The notes under the pieces were generated by a model, which searched no databases, was not told the origin of the DNA, and saw only the letters and a program-made list of their open reading frames with translations. A program made the position numbers and the translations under genes. This document shows positions 25,236-33,557 of a stretch of DNA of 64,000 bases, one piece after another (within the stretch, counting starts at the first letter, position 1; the number at the start of each line of letters is the position of its first letter). The DNA lies in contig NZ_CP107976.1 of the NCBI RefSeq assembly GCF_036099295.1, forward strand, positions 9,052,001 to 9,116,000, read 5' to 3'. Source of the DNA: Streptomyces sp. NBC_00358. GTDB lineage: Bacteria; Actinomycetota; Actinomycetes; Streptomycetales; Streptomycetaceae.

Positions 25236-26186
25236 TCAGCGGACCTGGTCGAGCATGTCGGTGACGTCCGCGAAGACCCTCTCTCCCGCCGCCGCGGCGG
25301 CGGGAGAGAGGGTGTCGAGGGTGAGGAAGCCGTGGACCATCCCGGCCTCGCAGCGGTGTCTGACCGGCACGTTCGCGGAGGCCAGCCGGGCGGCATAGGC
25401 ATCGCCCTCGTCCCGAAGCGGATCGTGCTCCGCAGTGACGACGACCGTGGGCGGCAGCCCGCTCAGGTCAGCGGCGTACAAGGGGCTGACCTCGGGGTCG
25501 GCGTGCCGGGACGGGTCCGGGACCCATTGCCCTGCTCCCCACGCGACGTCGTCGGTCGTCAGGCCCCAGCCCGTGGCCTTCGACCGCGTGCTGGGGCAGG
25601 AGAGCGCGAGATCGGTGTTGGGGTACACCAGGATCTGGGCGGCAGGCAGCGGCCCGCCTTCATCGCGCAGGCGCAGGCAGGCGAGCGCGGCGAGGTTGCC
25701 GCCGGAACTGTCCCCCATGACGACGGTCGGACCTGCGGTCTCGGCGCCGGGAACTCCGCCGGCGGCTGCCCACCGGACGGCATCCACGCAGTCATCGACA
25801 GCAGCCGGCCACGGGTACTCCGGAGCCCGGCGGAAGTCGACGCTCAGCACGGCCGTATCGGTGGTGAGTGCCAAGCGGCGGCATGCCCGATCGTGCGACT
25901 CCAGGTCGCCGATCGTCCACATCCCTCCATGAAGGAACACAACCAGCGGTCCGTATGCCGCCGAGGGCCGATAGAGGCGGGCCCCCACGCCAGTCGAGCC
26001 GACCGTCAGATCCACTACGTGGGCGATCTCGGGGCCCGGTGGCCGGGCTTCGGCGCGCAGTCGCTGCGCACGCCGCAACTCCGCCGCGCCCATGGCACGG
26101 GCGGGAGGTCCGGGGTCCTGTCGAACAGCCTTGATGAAGGCGGTCAGTTCGGCATCTGCGAGCGAGAGATCGATCGGTTCGGCCAT
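25236..26186 (-). CDS. HSL-family esterase/lipase
   Basis: A 316-residue alpha/beta hydrolase of the hormone-sensitive-lipase family: oxyanion motif HGGMW at 86-90, nucleophile Ser160 in GDSSGG, the acid in TAEHDPLRDEG and the His in MVHGF. It hydrolyses carboxyl esters; the substrate is unknown. ATG 26186 is taken as start because the family N-terminus follows. However, the frame stays open upstream through a 9-base tandem repeat that would add an FGS-repeat extension, so a longer form is possible. It is transcribed in the same direction as the membrane protein gene at 26389. Confidence 0.85.
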   Translation of the reverse strand: MAEPIDLSLADAELTAFIKAVRQDPGPPARAMGAAELRRAQRLRAEARPPGPEIAHVVDLTVGSTGVGARLYRPSAAYGPLVVFLHGGMWTIGDLESHDRACRRLALTTDTAVLSVDFRRAPEYPWPAAVDDCVDAVRWAAAGGVPGAETAGPTVVMGDSSGGNLAALACLRLRDEGGPLPAAQILVYPNTDLALSCPSTRSKATGWGLTTDDVAWGAGQWVPDPSRHADPEVSPLYAADLSGLPPTVVVTAEHDPLRDEGDAYAARLASANVPVRHRCEAGMVHGFLTLDTLSPAAAAAGERVFADVTDMLDQVR

Positions 26187-26208
26187 GCAGGCCAGGATGC
26201 CATCCTGA

Positions 26209-26312
26209 CCGAACGATCCGAACGATCCGAACGATCCGAACGATCCGAACGATCCGAACGATCCGAACGATCCGAACGATCCGAACGATCCGAACGATCC
26301 GAACGATCCGAA
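26209..26312. repeat. Tandem 9-base repeat, 11 full copies
   Basis: CCGAACGAT repeats 11 times without a mismatch (26209-26307) followed by a partial copy. Being a multiple of three, it leaves all frames open. In the esterase frame (minus strand) it encodes FGS repeated, joined to the esterase N-terminus. It lies between the esterase start and the stop of the upstream membrane protein gene. Confidence 0.95.
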
Positions 26313-26388
26313 AGCCTGCATCGGCGCTTCGGGGAAGGTGGGCGCGTTCGCCGAGTGCCGGCCGCCGAGCCGAGGGGCCTCCGGCATC

Positions 26389-27438
26389 TCATCGGACAGG
26401 TCGTTCGGGGATTCGCGAGAGAACCTTCCGGGCGACGTCGAGGAGAACGCTGTCGCTCGGGAGGGCTCCGGATTCGCTCCACACGGTGATGTCGCATGAG
26501 CCGCCCCGGTCATGACGATCCAGGGCTACGGACAGCGTCCTGGCCAAGGGGCCTTGCTCGACCGGTCCGCCGGATCCGCCACTCCCGAGATTGAGCTCGA
26601 TCTTCATCGTGTGATCCGAGTAGAGGACCGCGGGCCGACCGAGAAACTTGAGCGTCTTGATGTCCTGCTCGTCCCCGAACTTCATCAGCTTCACGTACTG
26701 GTCCGTCGTCAGCTCGTTGTAAGTGGCCGAGACGTTCACGGTGTACGTGTCGAACGCGACCTCGGCCTCCGGCCGGGCGACCTTCCCAGCGGTCAGAGGA
26801 GCGGTGTTGTTGGTGCCTGAAGCAGTGGTCGCGGTCTCTCCAGGCGTCCCGAGGAGCTTGGCCAGGTCCGGTCGGTTGAGCGCCTTGCACAGCTCCTGAC
26901 CGGTCACGGGCCGCGGCGTGTCCTTGTAGACCTTCGGAAGCTTCTCGTGTGCCTCGCTCGAACAGGAGGCGGGCTGCGGGGTGTTGTCGTCGGACGGCGC
27001 GAAGCGTGGGCCCAGCCACAGCATGGCCCCGAGTGTCCCGAACACGGCCACCGCCGCGACGGCCTGGCCCCATGCGTTGTGCTCCTTCTCCGGAGCGCCC
27101 CGGCCGGTACGCGGTCCGGCTCCGGCCTGGGTCTGGGCCGGGGGCGGGGTCGGGGTCGGGGTCGGGGTCTGGGTCTGGGTCTGGAAGGCAGCGTCGACTG
27201 CTGCCTCCCTGCCTGCGGAGGGTGCCGGACCAGGGTTCCGGCGGGCGCGCAGGGCCCGGATCACCGAGTGGACGCGTATCGCGGTGAACACGAGGAACAC
27301 CACGCCGATACCGGCCGCGACCCGATCGTGATCGCGGACGGAGAGATACATGAGCCGTACGCCGAGAACGGAGCCGACCGCGATGAGCAGGGGCTCGCGG
27401 ACCCAGAACGGCAGGAGACGGAGGAGGAAACCGAGCAT
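26389..27438 (-). CDS. Membrane-anchored DUF6215-like protein
   Basis: A 349-residue protein. Two hydrophobic segments (about 8-30 and 40-60) are followed by a Pro/Thr/Gln linker encoded by hexamer repeats (about 85-105), a third membrane segment (about 122-142) and an extracellular domain with CSSEAHEKLPKVYKD, LCKALNRPDLAKLLG, FDTYTVNVSATYNELTTDQY and LARTLSVALDRHDRGGSCDI. That domain resembles the Streptomyces DUF6215 family; the number is from memory and should be treated as tentative. The function is unknown. It lies just upstream of the tandem repeat and esterase. Confidence 0.7.
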   Translation of the reverse strand: MLGFLLRLLPFWVREPLLIAVGSVLGVRLMYLSVRDHDRVAAGIGVVFLVFTAIRVHSVIRALRARRNPGPAPSAGREAAVDAAFQTQTQTPTPTPTPPPAQTQAGAGPRTGRGAPEKEHNAWGQAVAAVAVFGTLGAMLWLGPRFAPSDDNTPQPASCSSEAHEKLPKVYKDTPRPVTGQELCKALNRPDLAKLLGTPGETATTASGTNNTAPLTAGKVARPEAEVAFDTYTVNVSATYNELTTDQYVKLMKFGDEQDIKTLKFLGRPAVLYSDHTMKIELNLGSGGSGGPVEQGPLARTLSVALDRHDRGGSCDITVWSESGALPSDSVLLDVARKVLSRIPERPVR

Positions 27439-27569
27439 CCCGCGATCTCATCAGGACAAGATCATATTTGCCATGATGGAGGCCACAATTCCGGGCACAC
27501 GCAGGGCCTGCCGAGGCAGGACACGCCAAGTCGACGATCCCGATGCGGCACCGTGCCAAAATTCGGCAC

Positions 27570-28598
27570 ATGACAATTCGATACCCGCGCCCCCTGCGCC
27601 CCGGTGACCGTGTCGGCATCACCTCTCCGTCGAGCGGAGTCGCCGAGAAGCACCTTGAGCGGCTCCAAGTGGCCATCCGTGACGTGCAGGCGCGGGGATT
27701 TGAGGTCGTTCTTGGCCAGTGCATGGACGGTTCGGGACACGTCAGTGCTCCTGCAGCCGAGCGCGCCGGCGAGTTGATGTCGATGCTGACGGATCCCGGC
27801 ATCAGGGCCGTGGTGCCTCCGTGGGGCGGGGAGACCGCGATCGACCTGTTGCCGCTGCTCGACTGGGACCGGCTGCGCGCCGCCGAGCCGACCTGGCTCG
27901 TCGGGTTCTCCGACCTGGCGACCATCATCACCCCGCTCACCCTCCTCACCGGGACGGCGACCATCCACGGCAACAACCTCATGGACACCCCCTACCGGGT
28001 GCCCGAAGGACTGCTGTCCTGGCTCGACATCGTCGCGGCGCCGCAGGGGCACCAGTTCACGCAGACCCCGCCCGGCCACCACAGGTCCGTGGGCCGGGAC
28101 GACTTCGTCGCTGTGCCCGAAGTGCGCGATTACACGCTCGACGCCCCCGGTTCATGGACCAGGTTGGACGGAAACGGCGACGTCGAGGTCGAGGGGCGAC
28201 TGATCGGAGGGTGCATCGAGACGCTGTGCAACCTGGCCGGGACGGTCTATGGCGACGTGGCCGCCTTCGCGCGGGCCGAGGCCGCGAACGGGCTGCTGGT
28301 GTACGTGGAGGCAGCCGGCGACGACGCCTTCACCATCTGCAGGAACCTGCACGGGATGCGGCTGGCCGGCTTCTTCGACGAGGCAAATGCGGTGGTTGTG
28401 GGACGTACCTCGGCTCCGGGCGCCCCTTCGCTGTCCCAGCATGAGGCGGTACTGGACGCGCTCAGCTCGTTGAACGTGCCGATCATCGCCGACGTGGAGT
28501 GCGGACACGTCCCGCCGTACATGCCCATCGTGAACGGGGCACGCGGGCGGCTCGTCCACACAGCGACCCGAAGTGAGCTCACCCAGATCTTGGGTTGA
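27570..28598 (+). CDS. S66 family peptidase (LD-carboxypeptidase/MccF-like)
   Basis: A 342-residue serine peptidase of family S66. The nucleophile is Ser114 in WLVGFSDLAT, the Glu lies in GGCIETL (about 215) and the His in VECGHVPPYMP (about 310), giving the Ser-Glu-His triad of LD-carboxypeptidases and of MccF, which cleaves microcin C7-type conjugates. PGDRVGITSPSSGV is the family start. Just upstream lie GTGCC-N7-GGCAC (27553-27569) and the palindrome CCTGCCGAGGCAGG (27507-27520), possible regulatory sites. Self-immunity and wall recycling are both possible roles. Confidence 0.9.
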   Translation: MTIRYPRPLRPGDRVGITSPSSGVAEKHLERLQVAIRDVQARGFEVVLGQCMDGSGHVSAPAAERAGELMSMLTDPGIRAVVPPWGGETAIDLLPLLDWDRLRAAEPTWLVGFSDLATIITPLTLLTGTATIHGNNLMDTPYRVPEGLLSWLDIVAAPQGHQFTQTPPGHHRSVGRDDFVAVPEVRDYTLDAPGSWTRLDGNGDVEVEGRLIGGCIETLCNLAGTVYGDVAAFARAEAANGLLVYVEAAGDDAFTICRNLHGMRLAGFFDEANAVVVGRTSAPGAPSLSQHEAVLDALSSLNVPIIADVECGHVPPYMPIVNGARGRLVHTATRSELTQILG

Positions 28599-28726
28599 CG
28601 CCACAGGCCAGGGCTCCCTCCGCGAGTCTCGCTGCGCGAGATCGTCCTTCAAAGCGGTGGCGGTGTCGTTGGTGGCAGCGTTCAGGAGGCGGGCGGTGGC
28701 TTGTGTCGGGACCCGCCGCAGTGTGG

Positions 28727-29218
28727 TCAGCTCCGCGTGGTCGAGAACGGTCTGGCGTCGGCCCATTCCCAGAAGGCGCCGGCCTCGTCGACTTCCCGTT
28801 GCAGCAGGGCGAACAACGGGCTCATGCCAGTGTTGGGAGGGACGTCGATGGCGACGAAGCGCTCCCCGTGCCATTCGCTGAGCAGCCCGGATTCCTTGAT
28901 CGAGTCCTTGATGAGGCTGATGCTGCGGCCAAGTCGTTCGGCGTCCGTGCTCGGCATGAGCAGTGTGCGCAGGACGCGGTGTCCGCTCGCCCGGGCAACT
29001 TCGACCACGCGAGCCGCCGGTGACAGACGGACCCGGTCTCCGAGAGCGAGGCCGTAGGTCATGAAGGGGATGCAGGCCACCGCGTACGTGCCGCCCTCTT
29101 CGGGCAGGAGACACAGTTGCTCGATCTGCCCGTCGAGGCCGAAGGGCGCCAGATCGGCCTGGGCGATGTAGTTGCTCTCGGCCCGACCGACCGGGTCCTC
29201 GTGCACGATGTACTTCAT
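28727..29218 (-). CDS. DUF4265 family protein
   Basis: A 163-residue protein resembling DUF4265: EQLCLLPEEGGTYAVACIPF then MTYGLALGDRVRL and a downstream ARASGHRVLRTLLM are the family's conserved segments. Members are small cytoplasmic proteins of unknown role, scattered through Streptomyces genomes. There is no partner gene; the flanking spacers (28599-28726, 29219-29467) hold nothing that I can support apart from weak protein-like text in 28600-28726. Confidence 0.8.
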   Translation of the reverse strand: MKYIVHEDPVGRAESNYIAQADLAPFGLDGQIEQLCLLPEEGGTYAVACIPFMTYGLALGDRVRLSPAARVVEVARASGHRVLRTLLMPSTDAERLGRSISLIKDSIKESGLLSEWHGERFVAIDVPPNTGMSPLFALLQREVDEAGAFWEWADARPFSTTRS

Positions 29219-29467
29219 CTCCGCCCCCTCTGCCCGCTCATCTCGGCGAAGATCATCCCATGCACTCGGCTCGCGAAGTTGATCGGTCGCACGAACCCCA
29301 CCGCACGTATCGTGAGACCGTCCAGGATCACTGACACCGCGCGTCGAGAACGGTCACCTCGTCGAACGTCCCGAGGAACCGGCCGCAGTGTGTCGCACCT
29401 CAACCGGCCTGCGAATCCTGACAGTTGCCCATGGAACCCGGCTCCGGTGGAGCTACGCTGCTGTGTC

Positions 29468-30448
29468 GTGCAGGAGACGCGTCTCGACATTGCCCGGATC
29501 CGGGCGGCTCGCCGGATGATCGAATCGGTCTTTCTCGACACTCCGTTGTACCGCTGCGAGGCGCTGGAGCCCGGCCTCGGGTGCACGGTGAGCATCAAGC
29601 TCGAAACCGCGAACCCGGTCCGCAGCTTCAAGGGCCGCGGCACCGAGGTGGTCGCGAGTCTGCTCGCCGACAACGCCTCGCGAGCCGCGGTGTGCGCGAG
29701 CGCGGGCAACCTCGGCCAGGCCCTCGCGTGGTCCGGTCGCGGTCGGGGGCTCGACGTCACGGTCGTGGCGTCCCGCCTTGCGACTCGGGCCAAGCTTGAT
29801 CGAATCCGCGCATTGGGTGCCGGACTGGAGCTGGTCGACGGTGACCACGAGCTGGCCCGCGAGCGGGCGGCGGCCATCGCACGGCACGACGGCATCCGGC
29901 TGGTCGAAGACAGCCTGGACATCGAGACCTGCGAGGGCGCGGCGACCATCGGCCTGGAACTGGTGGGAGCCGAGCCGACGTTCGACACCGTCCTGATCGC
30001 TCTCGGCGGCGGGGCGCTGGCCACCGGCGTGGGATATGTGGTGAAGGCCTTGGCACCCGAAGTCGAGGTGATCTGCGTCCAGCCGCTGGGCGCACCCGCG
30101 ATGACACACTCGTGGCACAGTCGACGCGTCATCACCACCGATTCGACCGACACCATCGCCGACGGCGTCGCCGGCCGGCGTCCCATCCGGGCCGTCCTGG
30201 ACGACCTCCTCCTGGTCGCCGACGACGCCGTCCTGGTCCAGGAGACGTCGATCATCGTCGGTATGAGGATGCTCCTCGACCACGCCGGTCTCGTCGTCGA
30301 ACCGTCGGCCGCGCTCGGTGTCGCGGCGATCCTCGAAGACCGTGACCGCTTCGCCGGCCGACACGTCGTCACCATCGTGTGCGGCAGCAACGTCGACGTG
30401 GACGCCTACCACCGCTGGGTCGGCGCGGCTCCCGTCCACAGATCCTGA
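29468..30448 (+). CDS. Threonine-dehydratase-like PLP enzyme
   Basis: A 326-residue fold-type II PLP enzyme of the serine/threonine dehydratase group. The PLP Lys is in RSFKGRGTEV, the phosphate/substrate loop in ASAGNLGQALAW (usually SxGNHxQ), and the glycine-rich loop in ALGGGALATG. The short single-domain form without an ACT domain suggests a catabolic dehydratase, racemase or related lyase rather than biosynthetic IlvA. GTG 29468 has only a distant GGAG; it is chosen from the conserved start. No neighbours share its orientation closely. Confidence 0.85.
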   Translation: MQETRLDIARIRAARRMIESVFLDTPLYRCEALEPGLGCTVSIKLETANPVRSFKGRGTEVVASLLADNASRAAVCASAGNLGQALAWSGRGRGLDVTVVASRLATRAKLDRIRALGAGLELVDGDHELARERAAAIARHDGIRLVEDSLDIETCEGAATIGLELVGAEPTFDTVLIALGGGALATGVGYVVKALAPEVEVICVQPLGAPAMTHSWHSRRVITTDSTDTIADGVAGRRPIRAVLDDLLLVADDAVLVQETSIIVGMRMLLDHAGLVVEPSAALGVAAILEDRDRFAGRHVVTIVCGSNVDVDAYHRWVGAAPVHRS

Positions 30449-30813
30449 CTTCGATCGACGTGTTCGCCCGTACGGTCCCGGCTGTTGCAGCATTGGAACT
30501 GCACGCACAGCGAACCCATGCACTCCTGGAACATCAAGGCCCTCCGCCTTGGGTGCCTCGACCGGCCCATGCCACTCATCAACGCGCTCCAGGTCTTCTT
30601 TCGCCTACGCGGCGGACGAGATCGACGAGACGCGACGCCGGTCCGGCCGACGTGGCCGGCCGATCCCCCTGAACATGATGAGCCGCGGAGGTCCGCAAGA
30701 GACCGTGCACCGCGCGTGACCACATCGACCTTGGGGCTGGTCCGTCTCACCGCACAAGACGCGCCCAGGGAGCCCTCGTTGCTGCCGCTGCTGCTGGAAG
30801 GGGCTCGCTCAAC
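30449..30813. other. Gap without a recognisable gene
   Basis: I see no supported gene, hairpin or repeat in these 365 bases between the dehydratase-like gene and the CoaD-like gene. Open frames on both strands are short and unlike known proteins. Confidence 0.4.
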
Positions 30814-31242
30814 TCATGACTCGGGGACACGGTCCTGTTGACCCGTCGCGGTGACGAGGGTGGAGGAGATGTGGGCCAGAGCGGGGTCCGCAGCGATGAA
30901 GAACGTTTCGACTCCGGCCAGTTCGTGGTTCATGCGGGCCATCGGCATTTCGTAGTCCAGGTCGTGAGCGTTGCGGACTCCGCGGATGACGACGTCGATT
31001 CCGCCTCGGCGGCAGTAGTCGACCAGCAGGCCGCCGGTGTGGGAGTCGACCGTGACGTTGCTCAGGTCGGTCGCCGCAGCGCGGAGCCGGTCCAGCCGTT
31101 CGGCGATGGGGAAGCGGCCGGTCTTGTTCGAATTGAACATCACGCAGACGACGACCTCGTCGAAGAGGAGGGCGGCGCGCCGGAGTACGTCCTGGTGCCC
31201 TTGAGTGACCGGGTCGAAGGATCCTGGGAAGAGGGCTCGCAT
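30814..31242 (-). CDS. coaD: Phosphopantetheine adenylyltransferase-like, C-terminally truncated
   Basis: A 142-residue protein that matches CoaD (PPAT), which adenylates 4'-phosphopantetheine in CoA synthesis. The nucleotidyltransferase motif is FPGSFDPVTQGH (5-16), and GIDVVIRGVRNAHDLDYEMP and HISSTLV are conserved. Normal CoaD has about 160 residues; here the sequence after ISSTLV is TATGQQDRVPES and the last helix is missing. It also lacks the usual rsmD neighbour. It may be a decayed extra copy rather than the essential enzyme; the intact N-terminal site leaves some activity possible. Confidence 0.75.
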   Translation of the reverse strand: MRALFPGSFDPVTQGHQDVLRRAALLFDEVVVCVMFNSNKTGRFPIAERLDRLRAAATDLSNVTVDSHTGGLLVDYCRRGGIDVVIRGVRNAHDLDYEMPMARMNHELAGVETFFIAADPALAHISSTLVTATGQQDRVPES

Positions 31243-31385
31243 GATCGGAGAGAGTAACAAGCGGCGGCTCCCGGTGGTGAAGCGTCAGGGCAGCCAAACC
31301 GTCAAGATCAAGCGTGACAAGGGGCACGTCTACTGAGCTTGAATGCGTGATGTCGGCCAGTCGTCCATGATCAGCCCGGTTGCCG

Positions 31386-31607
31386 TCATCCCGCCTGGGA
31401 TCGAGCCGGTGCGGTCCGTAGACGGGTGACCTGGGCGCCGTTGCGGGCCCGGATAGCCCGGCGCTCCCCGGCTTCGGCGAGCACCGCGGCTCTGGCCTTC
31501 TCTCCGGCGTCGAACGCCGCCGGAGAGAAGCGGTTGCTGGCTCTGACGTGCCGTTCCCAGTCGTCCTGCCAGAACTCCACCGCCCAGCCTATCTGTCGGG
31601 CGCACAT
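31386..31607 (-). CDS. Short unknown protein or gene fragment
   Basis: A frame of 73 residues with protein-like text (EFWQDDWERHVRASNRFSPA, AGEKARAAVLAEAGERRAIR), not recognised. Its ATG at 31607 falls exactly at the point where the toxin-domain frame on the other strand begins (31604), so one or both may be broken by a recombination junction. Confidence in expression is low. Confidence 0.35.
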   Translation of the reverse strand: MCARQIGWAVEFWQDDWERHVRASNRFSPAAFDAGEKARAAVLAEAGERRAIRARNGAQVTRLRTAPARSQAG

Positions 31608-31939
31608 TCGACGAACAGAAGGCCCGCGCGTTGCGGGACGCCGGAATTCCCGAAGGCGCCGTACCCGTCGAAGTCGACAACTTCGTCCCAGCCACGACGC
31701 CGGAATGGCAGGGCGCCAAGCAGTTGATGGGCGAGGACCACCAGCCCGTCTACTACACGGAGGAGGTCTATGAGCATCCGAACGGGGAGGACCTTATAGT
31801 TTTCCAGGACCACTGGTTCGGCCATCAGAAACCAGGAGAACCCGGCTACCAGCCCTCGCATGTCCATGTGAGGCCGTTCGAGGACACGCGCAACGGGCAG
31901 GTCCCGGGCTGCGAGGAGCACTATTACTATGACCGTTGA
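31604..31939 (+). pseudogene. Detached polymorphic-toxin C-terminal nuclease domain
   Basis: The frame reads FDEQKARALRDAGIPEGAVP then a core with QDHWFGHQKPGEPGYQPSHV and HVRPFEDTRNG, ending EEHYYYDR. This resembles HNH/Endo VII-type toxin tips of Rhs and other polymorphic toxins, which are delivered by a large N-terminal carrier. No carrier is present: similarity begins abruptly at about 31604 and there is no proper start (a TTG at 31631 is the only nearby one). The stop overlaps the next gene, an Imm50-like immunity gene, as in normal toxin-immunity cassettes. It looks like an orphan toxin tip. Confidence 0.65.
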
Positions 31940-32426
31940 GAGATTTCTGGTTGAGCCGGAGCCGCTGCGGTCACTTTATGGCCGCGTCCCGGACCTGATC
32001 GGCATTCGGATCCGATCGGTCAACCTGAACCGGCGGGGTCCAGCGGTGACACTACGGGTCGACCTGCCATCCTTTCCCGAAATGGCCCCTCAGGAATGGA
32101 TCGACGCGGGCCTGGACACGGTGCAGTGCCAATTCCAGTTCACGGCGGTGGAGAGAATTTCCCTCATCGATTGGGCACCACCGGTCTTCGGTACTATCGA
32201 GACGCGTCCGTTGGGGACAGAACGACGTATGCGCGTGACTGCCGGGGGCGGAGGACTGTCGCTGAACTTCACCTGCAGCGATTCCGTGCGCGTCGCCCAC
32301 GTGAGCGCGTTCAGGATCACGGAGAGCGGATCCGATGACGGCGTCCATCTGTTCAAGAGCAAGCTCGACGCCCGACGGCACAGCTCTCTTCCTGGTACCG
32401 AGGACAGGACGTTCTATGAGCGCTGA
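31929..32426 (+). CDS. Imm50-like immunity protein, first copy
   Basis: A 165-residue protein: FLVEPEPLRSLYGRVPDLIG, then VTLRVDLPSFPEMAPQEWID and a C-terminal AHVSAFRITESGSDDGVHLF. The layout matches Imm50-type immunity proteins that neutralise polymorphic-toxin nucleases. ATG 31929 overlaps the toxin-domain stop by 11 bases, and its own stop overlaps the next immunity gene by 11 bases, so the three frames form one tightly coupled unit. It probably protects against the adjacent or a related toxin domain. Confidence 0.7.
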   Translation: MTVERFLVEPEPLRSLYGRVPDLIGIRIRSVNLNRRGPAVTLRVDLPSFPEMAPQEWIDAGLDTVQCQFQFTAVERISLIDWAPPVFGTIETRPLGTERRMRVTAGGGGLSLNFTCSDSVRVAHVSAFRITESGSDDGVHLFKSKLDARRHSSLPGTEDRTFYER

Positions 32427-32820
32427 CTGGTCGCATCTCCTCGCATCCCCCGAATACTTGGGGGGCCTGTACGACGGCACCCCGCCTCCGGCCGGCTCAT
32501 GCGATCCCTTCTACGTGCACATCGACGAACGCGGGACCTCGGTGACCTTGGGGTTCGACACGCGGATCCTGCCGGTGAACATCCCCGCGGAGTGGCACGA
32601 GCAGGGGTTCAACGCCTTCGAGTTCCACCTCGTCTTTGAAGGAGTGGAAAAGCTCCGGGTCACTGGCTGGGATGCCGCTGCCGCCGGAAACATCGGTATG
32701 ACCGCCCGTGAGGGGGTCTTCGAGGTCGTCCTCGGATCGGCCGAGTCGGGGATCGCCTTCCGTGCTTCCACGGCTCGATTGGCCAGGGCCCGCGCGTACC
32801 TCGCCTCGGGCAGCATCTGA
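32416..32820 (+). CDS. Imm50-like immunity protein, second copy
   Basis: A 134-residue protein with the classic Imm50 pattern: WSHLLASPEYLGGLYDGTPP, YVHIDERGTSVTLGFDTRIL, NAFEFHLVFEGVEKLRVTGW and the late ASTARLARARAYLAS. It is paralogous in layout to the gene before it and overlaps it by 11 bases. Two tandem immunity genes behind one toxin tip are common where toxin tips have been exchanged and older immunity genes retained. Confidence 0.8.
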   Translation: MSADWSHLLASPEYLGGLYDGTPPPAGSCDPFYVHIDERGTSVTLGFDTRILPVNIPAEWHEQGFNAFEFHLVFEGVEKLRVTGWDAAAAGNIGMTAREGVFEVVLGSAESGIAFRASTARLARARAYLASGSI

Positions 32821-32974
32821 CCTGAGCGCACTCGGCCACGGCGGGGCCCGACGCAAAGTCGATGGGAGCAGACCTGCGGCTCTGGCGGCGGCCGGGACCG
32901 GGGCCAAGGGGATTCCTGTCGCATGAGCCTCCAGCAGAGCCCTCAGGCCGTCAAACGCCCAAGTTGGTCCAAGG

Positions 32975-33265
32975 TCAGCGGGTACCGGCGAGGCCGAGCT
33001 GGAGCGAGCGGTACGGCAAGGGCCGCAGACACAGGTCCCGCTCGGGGTCCCACTGCATGTGCGCGGGCGCCCGCCACAACTCCCTCTTCGTGGTGGCTTG
33101 GTTCTCGTGCGGCGAGCGCAAGTAGTGCGACAGGCACGCGTTCCGCAACGCCCACTCGAAGTCGGCACGGCTGATCTCGACGGCCAGAACGGTCTCCTGG
33201 CCCTCCTTCGTGCCCCAGCCGCAGCGATACGTCATCCACAGAAAGCTCGGCTTGATCCATGTCAA
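32975..33265 (-). pseudogene. Broken DUF4291 gene copy
   Basis: The frame carries LTWIKPSFLWMTYRCGWGTK, EGQETVLAVEISRADFEWAL and WDPERDLCLRPLPYRSLQLG, closely similar to the intact DUF4291 gene at 33558 on the other strand. The first 45 residues and the last 45 or so are missing or out of frame. It is a second, decayed copy in inverted orientation. Confidence 0.75.
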
Positions 33266-33557
33266 GCCGCGCTCACAGACCTTTCGTGGGTCGGCACCCC
33301 ACGGCTTGGGCCTCACTCGGCACCGCGAGAGGAAACGGCGGATTTCTTCCGGCCACGCTGCCTCGCCTCCTCGACGCCGACCCGACGATTCAGATCAGGG
33401 CCATCAGCGAACTGGAGCCGGTAAGCCATCAGAACAGCTTCTACGACTTGGCCCGCACGGGCGACTGCCTGCCGCCCGCGGCCGGCGTGCTCCGTCGCGT
33501 TGCGCAACGGTCGAAAATCGGTGGTCAACGGAGTCGGCCGAGCCCACGCTGTACGCC

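Noticed and set aside
26209..26312. CRISPR array
   Set aside because: The units are 9 bases, perfectly contiguous and without spacers, so this is a simple tandem repeat.
28600..28726. Gene remnant on the minus strand (ATARLLNAATNDTATAL)
   Set aside because: Protein-like composition but no family, start or continuation that I could recognise.
31260..31337. Short plus-strand tail reading KRRLPVVKRQGSQTVKIKRD
   Set aside because: It might be the end of a lost gene, but it is only about 25 residues and unassignable.
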